64,000 bases of DNA from Mycolicibacterium mucogenicum DSM 44124 (GTDB lineage Bacteria > Actinomycetota > Actinomycetes > Mycobacteriales > Mycobacteriaceae): assembly GCF_005670685.2 (NCBI RefSeq), contig NZ_CP062008.1, positions 1,488,001-1,552,000 on the forward strand, written 5' to 3'. The translations under genes were made by a program, and so were the position numbers. Below, in pieces: positions 16,960 through 26,414 of the stretch. The notes under the pieces were generated by a model. It had not been told where the DNA came from, searched no databases, and saw only the letters and a program-made list of their open reading frames with translations. Positions within the stretch are counted from its first letter, which is position 1. Each line of letters begins with the position of its first letter.

Positions 16960-17577
16960 TTACGCGCTCGCCAACGAATAGGTGTTGGCGAGGTTGTCCT
17001 GTGTGACGTGAGCGGCCTCGGTGGTGGTGTCGATGCGCAGCGGGCTGGTCAGCGTCGAGGTCCGGTAGCTCCAGCCGTCAGGCAGCTGCAGCCGCGCACC
17101 CAGCCCCGGCAGGTCCGCCAGTGAGAGTGTCGGGTCGACCGTCTGGCTCCATGACTGCATGACCCAGCGCTGCCCGTGCGGGTCGAGGAGCTCGAAGACA
17201 GGCCGCCCGGCGCCGAACACGAACACCGTGCGGCGGCTGACCTTGTTCACGCTGAAGGGCGCGGGGTTCATCGACGACAGTTCGACCGTCGCCTGCTGCA
17301 GCATCTCGATGCCGCCGAACGTCCTCTTCTCGCCGACGTCCTCGCGGGTTTTCACGATCTCGCTCATCAGCCAGTAGCGCGGGCCGTTGAGTAAAGCGGC
17401 CGCGGCCCCGTTCTCCTCGGCGAGGGCCTGCGGGTTGAGTGCGGACCACGCCTCTTGTGGGCAGTCGTTCAGCGGGAAGGTGTTGAACACGGCGACCTGC
17501 GGCCCCGTCGGCGTCGGGGAGACCAGCAGCACTTCGCCGTAGCGCTTGCCGAAGGTGTCGGCCGGAGAATTTTCCAC
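16960..17577 (-). CDS. Conserved hypothetical protein
   Basis: From the GTG at 17577 the product has 205 residues; from an ATG at 17628 it has 222. I prefer 17577 because a TAnnnT-like hexamer (TAGCGT) lies 7 nt upstream, as in leaderless mycobacterial genes, and neither start has a clear ribosome-binding site. No signal peptide, membrane segment or known motif is evident. The sequence is well formed (GQRWVMQSWSQTVDP, LPDGWSYRTSTL) with ordinary codon use. It is divergent from the MmpL gene, so it may share its regulation. An uninterrupted frame continues far upstream, antisense to mmpL, and is not part of the gene. Confidence 0.65.
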   Translation of the reverse strand: MENSPADTFGKRYGEVLLVSPTPTGPQVAVFNTFPLNDCPQEAWSALNPQALAEENGAAAALLNGPRYWLMSEIVKTREDVGEKRTFGGIEMLQQATVELSSMNPAPFSVNKVSRRTVFVFGAGRPVFELLDPHGQRWVMQSWSQTVDPTLSLADLPGLGARLQLPDGWSYRTSTLTSPLRIDTTTEAAHVTQDNLANTYSLASA

Positions 17578-17763
17578 GCCGTCAACGCTACGGCCGAAAC
17601 CGGGCGAAAAGAGCCCGATTTGTCCCATTTCGTGGGAGGTCGGAGGCCTTTTTTGGTGGCTGCTATGGATAAAAGTTTGGTTAGCTAGGTATATTTCGCG
17701 CGACAGTGATTTTGTAACGCCGACGAGCTCCATTTCCGTGGACCTGGCGGGCCTGACGGAAGG

Positions 17764-20625
17764 GTGCCCCGAGTGAGTGCCACCAACACCGAGCGATCCA
17801 AGATCGGCCACCTGATCTGGGTGCTCGCGGTGCCGATCGTGATCGGCTGGTTCCTGCTCAACGTCGCCACCAACACGCTGGTCCCGCCGCTGGAGAAGGT
17901 CGGCGAGGAGCACACCGTCGGGCTGAGCGCCCAGGACGGCCCGGCGATGATCGCGATGAAGCAGATCGGCGCGAACTTCCAGGAGTTCGACTCCGACAGC
18001 AACGCGATGATCGTCCTCGAGGGCGACCAGCCGCTCGGCGCCGAGGCACACCACTACTACGACGGCCTCGTCGCGAAGCTGACCGCCAACACCGACCACG
18101 TCGAGCACGTCGCCGACTTCTGGAGCGACCCGCTGACGGCCGTCGGCTCCCAGAGCGCCGACGGCAAGGCCGCGTACGTCCAGGTCTACCTGCGCGGCAA
18201 TCAGGGCGAGACGAAGGCCAACGACTCCGTCGCCTCGGTCCGGCAGATCGTCGCCGACTCGAATCCGCCGGCCGGGCTGCACGTGTACGTCACCGGCGGC
18301 GCCCCGCTGGTGTCGGATCAGCACCACGCCGGTGACAAGAGCGTCGCGCGGGTCACCGCGATCACCTTGTTGGTGATCGCCGTGATGCTGCTGTTCGTCT
18401 ACCGGTCGATCGTCACCATGATCCTGATCCTGCTGATGGTGTTCCTCGAGCTCGGCGCGGCTCGCGGCGTCGTCGCGTTCCTGGCCAACGCGAACATCAT
18501 CGGCCTGTCGACGTTCGCGGTGAACCTGCTGACGCTGATGGTGATCGCGGCCGGTACCGACTACGCCATCTTCGCGATCGGGCGCTACCAGGAAGCACGC
18601 GGCGACAGCGAAGACCGAGTGAAGGCCTACGACACCATGTTCCGCGGGACGGCGCATGTGGTTCTGGGGTCCGGTCTGACCATCGCCGGCGCCATGCTCT
18701 GCCTGAGCTTCACCCGGCTGCCGTACTTCCAGACCATGGGCGTGCCCTGCGCGATCGGCACCCTCGTCGCCGTCCTCGCGGCACTGACGCTGGGGCCCGC
18801 CGTCATCAAGATCGGTAGCCGCTTCGGGCGCTTCGAACCCAAGCGCGCCATCCACTCCCGCGGGTGGCGTCGTGTCGGTGTTCTCGTGGTGCGCTGGCCG
18901 GGACCGGTGCTCGTCGCGACGCTGGCGCTCGCCCTCGTCGGACTGGTGACGCTGCCCGGCTACAAGACGAACTACGACGCACGCCGCTACGTGCCGGCCG
19001 ACCTGACCGCCAACGTCGGATACACCGCCGCCGAAAGGCATTTCAGCGCTTCGCGGATGAACCCTGAGCTGCTGATGGTGCAGAGCGACCACGATCTACG
19101 GAACTCGGCCGACTTCCTGGTGATCAACAAGATCGCCCGGGCCATCGTGCACACCCCGGGCGTCGCGCGGGTACAGACGATCACCCGCCCCGACGGAAAA
19201 CCCATCAAGCACACGACGATTCCGTTCATCATGGGCATGCAGGCCGTCACCTCGAAGATGACGGAGAAGTACCAGCTGGACTCGATGGCCAACATGCTGC
19301 AGCAGGCCAACGACATGCAGGTCAGCATCGACACGATGACCAAGATGCAGGCCATCACCACGCAGATGGCCGCCACGACGCACGACATGTCGATGAAGAC
19401 CGCCAACATGGCGCTCGACGTCGCCGACCTCCGTGACCACATCTCCGATTTCGACGATTTCCTGCGGCCCATCCGGAACTACCTGTACTGGGAACCGCAC
19501 TGCTACGACATCCCGATGTGCTGGTCCACGCGGGCGCTGTTCGACACCCTCGACGGCATCGACGTCATGACCGACGACATCCAGACGCTCGTCCCGGATC
19601 TGATGAAGATGGACAAGCTGACGGCCGAGATGGTCACGGTGATGCCGCCTCAGATCGAGGTCATGAAGAACATGAAGCAGTACATGCTGTCCATGTACCA
19701 GACCCAGAAGGGTCAGGTGGACCAGCGTGCGGCGTCGTCGGACAACGCGGCGGCCATGGGCGAGGCGTTCGACAACTCGCTGAACGACGATTCCTTCTAC
19801 CTGCCACCGGAAGCCTTCGACAACAAGGACTTCAAGCGCGGCATGAAGAACTTCATCTCGCCGGACGGCAAGTCGGTTCGCTTCATCATTCAGCACGAAG
19901 GTGACCCGGCGACGCCGGACGGCATCGCCCATGTCGACCCGATCAAGCAGGCCGCCAAGGAAGCCATCAAGGGCACCCCGCTGGAGGGCTCCAAGATCTA
20001 TCTGGCCGGTACCGCCGCCACGTACAAGGACATGCACGACGGCGCGCAGTACGACCTGATGATCGCCGGAATCGCCGCGGTGTCACTGATTTTCATCATC
20101 ATGCTGCTCATCACGCGAAGCATGGTGGCGGCGGGCGTGATCGTCGGCACGGTGCTGCTGTCGCTGGGCGCGTCGTTCGGTATGTCGGTTCTGTTGTGGC
20201 AGCACCTCGTCGGCCTCGAGTTGCACTGGATGGTGCTGCCCATGTCGGTCATCCTGCTGCTCGCGGTGGGCTCCGACTACAACCTGCTGCTGGTGTCGCG
20301 GTTCAAGGAAGAGCTGCCGGGCGGTTTGAAGACGGGCATCATCCGTTCGATGGCGGGCACCGGTTCGGTGGTCACCTCCGCGGGTCTGGTGTTCGCGGCC
20401 ACCATGGCGTCCTTCGCCTTCAGTGACCTGAAGGTCATGGCGCAGGTCGGTACCACCATCGCGCTGGGCCTGCTGTTCGACACCCTGATCGTCCGGTCGT
20501 TCATGACACCGGCCATCGCGGCGCTGCTGGGCAAGTGGTTCTGGTGGCCGAAGCGCGTCCGACAGGAGGCGTCCGAGCGGCGACTGGCGGCCATCGGGAT
20601 TCAGCCGGCGGCGGCCGGCAAGTAG
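17764..20625 (+). CDS. MmpL-family RND transporter
   Basis: The 953-residue protein has an N-terminal membrane helix, a large extracytoplasmic domain (about 40-185) and five helices with the RND proton-relay stretch [10 protein letters not shown] second extracytoplasmic domain follows with a Met-rich coiled-coil segment ([19 protein letters not shown]), then the closing helix bundle with [13 protein letters not shown]. MmpL proteins export lipids or siderophores across the mycobacterial inner membrane. No mmpS gene is adjacent. The start is GTG at 17764, with GTG 17773 as an alternative. A relatively AT-rich stretch with TATATT around 17690 may be the promoter. Confidence 0.93.
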   Translation: MPRVSATNTERSKIGHLIWVLAVPIVIGWFLLNVATNTLVPPLEKVGEEHTVGLSAQDGPAMIAMKQIGANFQEFDSDSNAMIVLEGDQPLGAEAHHYYDGLVAKLTANTDHVEHVADFWSDPLTAVGSQSADGKAAYVQVYLRGNQGETKANDSVASVRQIVADSNPPAGLHVYVTGGAPLVSDQHHAGDKSVARVTAITLLVIAVMLLFVYRSIVTMILILLMVFLELGAARGVVAFLANANIIGLSTFAVNLLTLMVIAAGTDYAIFAIGRYQEARGDSEDRVKAYDTMFRGTAHVVLGSGLTIAGAMLCLSFTRLPYFQTMGVPCAIGTLVAVLAALTLGPAVIKIGSRFGRFEPKRAIHSRGWRRVGVLVVRWPGPVLVATLALALVGLVTLPGYKTNYDARRYVPADLTANVGYTAAERHFSASRMNPELLMVQSDHDLRNSADFLVINKIARAIVHTPGVARVQTITRPDGKPIKHTTIPFIMGMQAVTSKMTEKYQLDSMANMLQQANDMQVSIDTMTKMQAITTQMAATTHDMSMKTANMALDVADLRDHISDFDDFLRPIRNYLYWEPHCYDIPMCWSTRALFDTLDGIDVMTDDIQTLVPDLMKMDKLTAEMVTVMPPQIEVMKNMKQYMLSMYQTQKGQVDQRAASSDNAAAMGEAFDNSLNDDSFYLPPEAFDNKDFKRGMKNFISPDGKSVRFIIQHEGDPATPDGIAHVDPIKQAAKEAIKGTPLEGSKIYLAGTAATYKDMHDGAQYDLMIAGIAAVSLIFIIMLLITRSMVAAGVIVGTVLLSLGASFGMSVLLWQHLVGLELHWMVLPMSVILLLAVGSDYNLLLVSRFKEELPGGLKTGIIRSMAGTGSVVTSAGLVFAATMASFAFSDLKVMAQVGTTIALGLLFDTLIVRSFMTPAIAALLGKWFWWPKRVRQEASERRLAAIGIQPAAAGK

Positions 20626-21213
20626 CTCGTGATGAGCTCCGCGGCCATCTGACGGGCCAGGGTGATGGGCGCCGTCGATCGTTCGAGTTTCGACGCGGTG
20701 AGGGCGCCGTCGTAGATCAGCTGGATGCGCTGGGCGACCACGGCGGCGTCGGGCACCTGAGCGTTCTGTAGCAGCTCGTTCAGTAGCCCACGCATCCATA
20801 ACCGGTGTGCCCGTACCGGTTCCAGGGTGTCGCCCGGGAATTCGGTGGCTGCGTTGGCGTACAGACAGCCCCGGAATTGGCGCTTGCGTGCCGCGGCGGC
20901 CGCGAGGTCGAAGAACGCCAGCAGCTTGTCCACCGGGTCGGCGATGCCGGAAGTCTTCGATTCCCAGCGGTTGCGATCAGCCTGATCCAATCGGTTCAGG
21001 TACGCGATCACCAACGCGTCCTTCGAGCCGTACGAGCTGTAGAGGCTGGCCTTCGCGACCCCCGCCTCGCGCAGGATCGTGTCGATGCCGACGGCCCGAA
21101 TTCCCTGTGCGGCAAAAAGATTCGACGCGGTGTCGAGTAGCCGCTGGGCCGGCCCGACGGTGTCGGTGCGGGGTGCCGGCCGGTCTGGCCGGGGGGGTGC
21201 GGGTCGCGCTCAT
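20601..21213 (-). pseudogene. TetR-family regulator disrupted by a frameshift in a C7 run
   Basis: An ATG at 21213 opens MSATRTPP, but the TetR helix-turn-helix (LDTASNLFAAQGIRAVGID and REAGVAKASLYSSYGSKDAL) and the ligand domain lie in the frame one base away. The switch falls at a run of seven C on the coding strand (seven G at 21191-21197 on the + strand). Six C would give one continuous 203-residue TetR protein. Downstream of the run the true frame has no ATG, GTG or TTG before the HTH. It is either a real inactivation, a phase-variable tract or a sequencing error. The 3' end overlaps the convergent mmpL by 25 bp. A perfect 14-bp palindrome lies 30 bp upstream. Confidence 0.8.
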
Positions 21214-21243
21214 ATCTGCACCATAGCGGAGAACCGTCGATAG

Positions 21244-21257
21244 ACAGACCGGTCTGT
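21244..21257. promoter_or_regulatory. Palindromic operator, likely of the adjacent TetR regulator
   Basis: ACAGACCGGTCTGT is a perfect 14-bp palindrome in the gap between the frameshifted TetR gene and the divergent DUF4242/ABC operon. Its size, symmetry and position fit a TetR-type operator serving both promoters. It lies 49 bp before the preferred start of the next gene. Confidence 0.65.
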
Positions 21258-21306
21258 TCATGCGAGCGTCGTGATGTCATCGACGCCCGACGAACAGGAA
21301 CACACC

Positions 21307-21831
21307 GTGACGCTGTACCTCTACGAAATCGCAGGACTGCCCGGCCGGGCCGAGGTCGACCAGGCCATCAAGACGCTCGACGCCGAAGTGCACCGGGCCG
21401 GCGGCGAACTCATCGAGGCGCAGGTGACGGCTCAGCACCGGTTGTTCGTGGTCGTGGAGCTCGCCGGCGGTCCGCTGCAGATCGACGCGCCGTCGGTCGG
21501 GGCCGCCGAGCTGACCGGCCCGCACGAAGTGCGACTGGTCGGTGCGGAACTGGACCAGCTGAAGGCCGTCCGCCCGACGGCGGGATACCTGGTCGAGTGG
21601 GACCTGCCCGCCGACCTGGACATGGAGAGCTACCTGAGCCGCAAGAAGGCCAACGCGCCGAAATACGCGGAGGTGCCCGAGGTCAGCTTCCTGCGCACCT
21701 ACGTGCGGGTCGACATGGACAAGTGCCTCTGTTTCTACGACGCGCCGGACGAGGACGCGGTGCGGCGGGCGCGCGTGGCGGTGCAGACCCCGATTGATCG
21801 GTTGTACGGATTGGAAAGTGGTGGGCAATGA
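21307..21831 (+). CDS. DUF4242 (SCO4226-like, putative nickel-binding) protein
   Basis: The 174-residue product begins MTLYLYEIAGLPGRAEVDQA. Its C-terminal half (FLRTYVRVDMDKCLCFYDAPDEDAVRRAR) has the beta-alpha pattern of DUF4242, a small ferredoxin-like fold; a Streptomyces member (SCO4226) is known to bind nickel. The N-terminal half looks like a second, diverged copy of the same fold. I chose GTG 21307 because AGGA lies 9 bp upstream; ATG 21274 is a possible earlier start. It is the first gene of a tightly overlapping operon with a flavoprotein and an ABC importer, so a role in that uptake or oxidation system is likely but unproven. Confidence 0.7.
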   Translation: MTLYLYEIAGLPGRAEVDQAIKTLDAEVHRAGGELIEAQVTAQHRLFVVVELAGGPLQIDAPSVGAAELTGPHEVRLVGAELDQLKAVRPTAGYLVEWDLPADLDMESYLSRKKANAPKYAEVPEVSFLRTYVRVDMDKCLCFYDAPDEDAVRRARVAVQTPIDRLYGLESGGQ

Positions 21832-22850
21832 CAACTCTGGTGTCCGACGACGTCGCGACCAGACTGGCTCATGTCACGGCCGGGGTGGACGCCCGGGCCG
21901 GTGACCTGGACGCGGGCCTCACCGACGTCCGTGACGATCTGCGCGCCCTCGGCGCTTCCGGATTGTTCGGGCTACCGGATCTGCCCGACACCGTGCGGGT
22001 GATCGAGCAGGTGTCGGCGGTGAGCCTCGCCGCCGGATTCTCGGCGTGGGCGCATCAGATGGCGATTCACTACCTCGCCGACCGGCCGGACCTGTCGGAG
22101 GCGTTGCTCACCGCACGCCGTCCTGGCGTGACCGCCATGGCCGCCGGGCTCAAGCACGTGGCGGGCCTCGGGCAGCTCCCGATCTTCGCCGGGGAGACGC
22201 GTCGTGGTCTGCGGCTCAACGGACCAATCCGCTGGGCATCCAACGTCTTTGACGACGCGTTGATCGTGCTCCCGGCACGGACCGTCACGGGCCGCCTGTA
22301 TGTCGTGGCGGTCGACGTGAGCGCGGTCGGCGTGGTGGTCGACCCGGCGCCCACGCTGATGGCATTGGGCAGCACCGGGTCGACGTCGCTGCGCCTGGAA
22401 GAGGTCGAGGTGAAAGCCGACCGCATCATCAGCGCCGACCTCACCGGGTTCGTCCGTGGGATCAAGCCGACGTTCCTGCTGCTGCAGACCGCGTTCTGCG
22501 TCGGCGTCACCGGGGCGGCGCTGACCGCGGCCGGTCGGGGGACCGACGGGCTGGCCGCCCAGTTCGACGGCGACCTCGCCGATCTGGTGTCGCACGCCGA
22601 AGCCAACCGCCGCCGGCTCTACGAATTCGCCTCGGCGCCAGGGGAAGCCAACCTGGCCGACGTGATCCGGCTACGACTGGATGCCGCCAATGTCGCGGTG
22701 GGGGCGACCCGCCTGGAATCGGCGCTGGCCGGTGGTCAGGGCTATCGCGCGGGGACGGCCGCCAACCGCCGGTTCCGCGAAGCGGCTTTTCTGCCCGTGC
22801 AATCACCATCGGAAGGACAACTGAGGTGGGAACTGAAGCAGTTCGGATAA
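21828..22850 (+). CDS. Acyl-CoA dehydrogenase-fold flavoprotein (DszC/SfnC-like)
   Basis: The 340-residue protein has the shape of the acyl-CoA dehydrogenase superfamily: an N-terminal helical domain, a beta domain with RLNGPIRWASNVFDDALIVL, and a C-terminal helical bundle. It lacks the classical acyl-CoA dehydrogenase signatures, and it is shorter than the usual 380-400. Its place directly before a sulfonate-type ABC importer suggests the DszC/SfnC branch, reduced-flavin monooxygenases that release sulfur from organosulfur compounds. It overlaps DUF4242 by 4 bp and the ATPase gene by 25 bp. The function is inferred mainly from context. Confidence 0.7.
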   Translation: MTTLVSDDVATRLAHVTAGVDARAGDLDAGLTDVRDDLRALGASGLFGLPDLPDTVRVIEQVSAVSLAAGFSAWAHQMAIHYLADRPDLSEALLTARRPGVTAMAAGLKHVAGLGQLPIFAGETRRGLRLNGPIRWASNVFDDALIVLPARTVTGRLYVVAVDVSAVGVVVDPAPTLMALGSTGSTSLRLEEVEVKADRIISADLTGFVRGIKPTFLLLQTAFCVGVTGAALTAAGRGTDGLAAQFDGDLADLVSHAEANRRRLYEFASAPGEANLADVIRLRLDAANVAVGATRLESALAGGQGYRAGTAANRRFREAAFLPVQSPSEGQLRWELKQFG

Positions 22851-23545
22851 CCGCGGGCACCAAGAGATTCGGGGACAGCGTCGTTCTCGACGGTATCGAT
22901 CTCGCCATCGAGTCGGGGGAGTTCGTCGCTGTGCTCGGGCGTAGCGGCAGCGGGAAATCGACCCTGCTGCGGGTGCTGGCCGGCCTGGAATCGCTGAGCT
23001 CGGGAACCGTCAGCTGGCCCGCCGGTGGCGAGCGTCCGCACATCGGAGTCGTTTTCCAGGACGCGCTGCTGCTGCCGTGGCTGACGGTGCAGGGCAACGT
23101 TTCCTACGCGCGGCGATTCGCACACCGGCGCAAGGGATTCGACGCGGACTATGCGGCAGAGCTGATGCGGCGCTTCGGCGTCGACGGGTTGGCCGACCGC
23201 TATCCCGACCAGCTGTCCGGCGGGCAGGCCCAGCGGGTGGCCATCCTGCGCGCTGTGGCGACCCGGCCCCAGCTGCTCCTGCTCGACGAACCGTTCAGCG
23301 CGCTGGACCCCGCGACACGTGCCGACCTGCAGCAGTGGTTGACCACGCTCACAACCGAATTGGGTGTGACGGTGCTACTGGTCACCCATGACGTCGAGGA
23401 AGCGCTCACCCTGGCGCAGCGCGTCGTGCTGCTGGCCGACGGCGGCCGGATTCAGCGTCAATGGCGCCTGGGGGAGACGGACCAGTCGGGTCTGCGTGAC
23501 GAAATCCTCAGCCATTATCGCGTTTCCGAACTGTGGGTGGCATGA
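22826..23545 (+). CDS. ABC transporter ATP-binding protein (SsuB/TauB type)
   Basis: The 239-residue ATPase shows a complete nucleotide-binding domain: Walker A GRSGSGKST, the Q-loop in VVFQDALLLPW, the signature LSGGQAQRVAI, Walker B LLLLDEPFSALD, and the switch His in VTHDVEEAL. It belongs to the nitrate/sulfonate/taurine importer group. The GTG at 22826 lies 25 bp inside the preceding gene, and its stop overlaps the binding-protein start (ATGA), so expression is coupled to both. Confidence 0.93.
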   Translation: MGTEAVRITAGTKRFGDSVVLDGIDLAIESGEFVAVLGRSGSGKSTLLRVLAGLESLSSGTVSWPAGGERPHIGVVFQDALLLPWLTVQGNVSYARRFAHRRKGFDADYAAELMRRFGVDGLADRYPDQLSGGQAQRVAILRAVATRPQLLLLDEPFSALDPATRADLQQWLTTLTTELGVTVLLVTHDVEEALTLAQRVVLLADGGRIQRQWRLGETDQSGLRDEILSHYRVSELWVA

Positions 23546-24696
23546 GCAGACTGCTGATCTCACGACGGCAGGCCTTGATCGCCGCGGCAGCGGCTGCCGG
23601 TGGCGCCTTCGGCCTGGCCGACCTGGCGCACAGTGCCACGACCGATTCGGCCGCCGGCGGGCCGCTGCGCGTGGGATATCTGCCGATCACGGACGCCGCG
23701 CCGCTGTTGATCGCGCACTCCGCGGGTCTGTATCCGGCGGGTGTCGGCAAGCCGGTGCTGTTCCGGAGTTGGGCGGCGCTGGGTGAGGCATTCCTGAACC
23801 GTCAGCTCGACGTCGTGCACCTGCTGATGCCGATGGCGGTGCAGCTGCGCTATGCGCTCGGTGGCGGTGTCCGGGTACTCGGGTGGAACCACACCAATGG
23901 CTCGGCACTGACGGTCGCACCGCACATCCGGGAGTTGCCGGATCTTGCGGGTTCGCAGCTGGCGATCCCGTTCTGGTGGTCGATTCACAACATCGTGCTG
24001 CAGAAGTTGTTGCGGGCCAACGGATTGCAACCGGTGATCCGCCGGTCGGCATCGCGGGCCGACCGCACCGTGGAACTCGTCGTGATGAGTCCGTCGGACA
24101 TGGTGCCGGCGCTGGCCACCGGCACCATCGGCGGCTACGTGGTGGCCGACCCGTTCAACGCGATGGCCCAGACCAAGAAGATCGGGCGCATCCACACCTT
24201 CCTCGGCGATGTGTGGCGCGACCATGCCTGCTGCGCCCTGGTGACCCGTGACGACGTCATCGCCAGTCGACCGGCGGCAGTGCAACAGCTCACGGACGCG
24301 GTGGTGACGGCGCAACTCGCGCTGTCGAAAGATCGGAAGGCGGCCGCGGCGAAACTCGGCGGCGGGCGCTACCTGCCCCAGCCGGTACCCGCGATCACGC
24401 TCGCGATGACCTATCCCACCGCGCCCTACCCGCTGCGTCACCCGGAGTGGCAGCCGCAGCGGCTCGGCTTCCAGCCGTTCCCGTTCCCGAGCTTCACCGA
24501 TGAACTGGTGACGTCCATGCGCGACACCGTCATCGACGGCGACCGGCGATTCCTGGAGCGGCTGGACCCCGCCACCGTGCACAGCGACCTGGTCGACGAC
24601 ACCTTCGTCCGTAATTCCATACAGGCCCATGGCGGTCCGGCCGCCTTCGGCCTCAACGGCGATTACACCCGAACCGAGCAATTGGAGCTGTCATGA
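23542..24696 (+). CDS. ABC transporter substrate-binding protein, Tat-exported (SsuA/NrtA-like)
   Basis: The 384-residue protein starts MSRLLISRRQALIAAAAAAG, with twin Arg at residues 8-9, a hydrophobic stretch and a likely cleavage near LAHSA: a Tat signal. The mature part fits the periplasmic-binding fold of nitrate/sulfonate/bicarbonate importers (LRVGYLPITDAAPLLIAHSAGLY is split across the first strand and helix). No lipobox is visible, so retention at the membrane is unclear. The substrate is unknown; an organosulfur compound is the contextual guess. Confidence 0.88.
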   Translation: MSRLLISRRQALIAAAAAAGGAFGLADLAHSATTDSAAGGPLRVGYLPITDAAPLLIAHSAGLYPAGVGKPVLFRSWAALGEAFLNRQLDVVHLLMPMAVQLRYALGGGVRVLGWNHTNGSALTVAPHIRELPDLAGSQLAIPFWWSIHNIVLQKLLRANGLQPVIRRSASRADRTVELVVMSPSDMVPALATGTIGGYVVADPFNAMAQTKKIGRIHTFLGDVWRDHACCALVTRDDVIASRPAAVQQLTDAVVTAQLALSKDRKAAAAKLGGGRYLPQPVPAITLAMTYPTAPYPLRHPEWQPQRLGFQPFPFPSFTDELVTSMRDTVIDGDRRFLERLDPATVHSDLVDDTFVRNSIQAHGGPAAFGLNGDYTRTEQLELS

Positions 24697-25499
24697 CCAC
24701 AACAACCGTCCGCTCGGTGATCGATCCGCCGGTGGCAGTGCGCCGTTGGGCCCCGCCGGTCGGCGCCATCGTCGTCGCGGTCGGCCTCTGGTGGCTGACG
24801 ACCACCGTCCTGTCCGCCCCGCACTCGCTGCTGCGCCAGGCCGCACCACAGCGCGTCGTGCCTGCGATCGTCGACCTGTTCTCCCGCGGCGTGCTGCTGC
24901 CCGACATCGGGATCAGCCTGTGGCGGTTGGTGATCGGGCTGGCGGTGGCGGTCGTCATCGGTATTCCGGCGGGCCTGCTGCTCGGGCTCAACACCACGGC
25001 CGAGCGAGCGGCGGCGCCGCTCGTCCAGTTCGTCCGGATGATCTCGCCGCTGTCGTGGGCCCCGATCGCCGTCGCGGTGTTCGGTATCGGCAACGAGCCG
25101 GTGATCTTCCTGATCGCGGTGGCGGCCGTGTGGCCCGTGCTGATCAACACCGTGGCCGGCGTGCGGGCCGTCGACCCAGGCTTCCTCGACGTGGCGCGGT
25201 CGTTCCATGCCACGCGCTGGGAGCTGATCACCGCGGTGGTGCTGCCTGCCGTCCGGGGACAGCTGCAGACAGGCGTGCGCGTGGCACTGGGTATCGCCTG
25301 GGTGGTGCTGGTCCCGGCTGAAATGCTCGGCGTGCGTTCGGGTCTGGGCTATCAGGTGCTCAATGCCCGTGACCAGCTGGCCTACGACCAGGTGGTGGCG
25401 GTGATCGTGGTGATCGGTGCGCTGGGCTTCCTGCTGGATGTCGTCGCCCGGCGCCTGATTTCTCCAGAGCGGCCAGGAGCGGCGTCCTACCGAGGATAG
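24693..25499 (+). CDS. ABC transporter permease (SsuC/TauC type)
   Basis: The 268-residue membrane protein has about six helices and the BPD_transp_1 cytoplasmic loop with the EAA-like pattern around AAVWPVLINTVAGVRAVDP. It would form the channel for the ATPase and binding protein just upstream, and overlaps the latter by 4 bp. With it, the importer is complete in one operon. The IspD-like gene begins 9 bp further on and may be co-transcribed. Confidence 0.92.
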   Translation: MTTTTVRSVIDPPVAVRRWAPPVGAIVVAVGLWWLTTTVLSAPHSLLRQAAPQRVVPAIVDLFSRGVLLPDIGISLWRLVIGLAVAVVIGIPAGLLLGLNTTAERAAAPLVQFVRMISPLSWAPIAVAVFGIGNEPVIFLIAVAAVWPVLINTVAGVRAVDPGFLDVARSFHATRWELITAVVLPAVRGQLQTGVRVALGIAWVVLVPAEMLGVRSGLGYQVLNARDQLAYDQVVAVIVVIGALGFLLDVVARRLISPERPGAASYRG

Positions 25500-25508
25500 G
25501 CTGTCGCG

Positions 25509-26102
25509 GTGACTCTTTCGGCGATCGTGACCGTGCCCGTAGGGCTCGCCCCGGCCGACTTCACCGCGCCGATCGCCGGGGAACCGGCACTGGTGCGGGC
25601 TGTGCGGGCGGTGCGCGACGTGGCGCCGGTTTCGGTGGTGGCCGCCGAAGAGTTGTCCGACGCCGCAGTGGAATGCCTTGCGGCTCATGACCTCAGTGAC
25701 GTGCCCGTACGCACCGCGCCCGCGCCGCTCGGTGCGGGGGACCAGGTCCTGATGCACGACGTGCGGTATCCGTTGGCGCCTGCCGAGCTGGCGGCGCGCG
25801 TGGCTGCCGGCCTGGCGGACCACGACGTCATCCTGCCGGTCCTGCCGATGACCGACAGTGTGAAGGCCGTTGCCGCGAATGACATCGTGCTCGGCAACGT
25901 GGACCGGTCGGAGCTCGTCACCGCGCAGTACCCGCGGGCCTTCTCGGCGGCGGCCCTGTCTCGGTGCGCCGATCCCGATGGCCTCGCGGCGCTGACGTCC
26001 GCCGGTCTGAAGGTCGGCATCGTCGACGGCGATCCGAACGCCGTCGCCGTCGACCTCGCGCAGGACAGGGGCCTGCTGGAGGCCATCGTCGCCGCAGGCT
26101 GA
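25509..26102 (+). CDS. Degenerate IspD-like (MEP cytidylyltransferase-like) protein
   Basis: The 197-residue product resembles IspD in its second half: LMHDVRYPLAPAEL corresponds to the 'vHDaaRPl' segment, PMTDSVKAV to the 'TDTIK' segment, and VDRSELVTAQYPRAF to the 'DRxxLxxxQTPQ.F' motif. The N-terminal CTP-binding loop (AAGxGxR) and its Lys are missing, replaced by TVPVGLAPADFTA. Cytidylyl transfer is therefore unlikely, and a binding or regulatory role, or decay, is possible. An intact IspD-family gene lies at the other end of the mce locus. The start is GTG at 25509, 9 bp after the permease. Confidence 0.65.
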   Translation: MTLSAIVTVPVGLAPADFTAPIAGEPALVRAVRAVRDVAPVSVVAAEELSDAAVECLAAHDLSDVPVRTAPAPLGAGDQVLMHDVRYPLAPAELAARVAAGLADHDVILPVLPMTDSVKAVAANDIVLGNVDRSELVTAQYPRAFSAAALSRCADPDGLAALTSAGLKVGIVDGDPNAVAVDLAQDRGLLEAIVAAG

Positions 26103-26414
26103 GTGGCCTGGGAGCGTTTGATCGCGCGGCCCCGTGCCGCCGGTCGCGGTGCCGTTCGCGCGCCGGCCCCGGGTCAGGTGACGCACTTCCATGCGACGAG
26201 GCTTTGGTGCCGTCCGAGGCCGGGCGGCGTCCACGCTGTCGCAAACCCGGGCGGGAGCCCCAAGTTCAGGGGCGGTCGCTGGGCTGCGTTCCGCGGTGAC
26301 CAGCCAGATGTCTAGGACACCTAGCCTTCATTGTATTCTCCCGTTGTGAATGTATGATTCGCCGTAGATGAGAATGAAATTTCCATTACATCGTCGCAGC
26401 TCGAGGAGGCGCGG
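26103..26414 (+). promoter_or_regulatory. Promoter region of the aldehyde dehydrogenase-mce operon, with GAGAAT element
   Basis: No gene is supported in these 312 bp; the one short open frame has atypical composition. The first 200 bp are GC-rich and the last 90 bp are clearly richer in A+T, as expected for a promoter. ATTCTC occurs at 26335-26340 and GAGAATGAAATTTCCATT at 26370-26387. The latter matches 14 of 21 positions of the element upstream of the Mam genes at 41082. A good GAGGAGG ribosome-binding site precedes the ATG at 26415. Confidence 0.5.

Noticed and set aside
17660..17700. TTTGGTTAGC upstream of mmpL as an IdeR iron box
   Set aside because: Only one half matches the 19-bp IdeR consensus; the second half (TAGGTATAT) does not, so iron control is not supported.
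17578..19092. In-frame upstream extension of the 205-residue protein, antisense to mmpL
   Set aside because: The extension has shadow-like composition and lies opposite a well-supported MmpL gene; the conserved-looking protein begins at 17577 or 17628.
26103..26315. A 70-codon frame after the degenerate IspD gene
   Set aside because: Arg/Pro/Gly-rich composition, no ribosome-binding site and no similarity I can see; treated as part of the promoter region.
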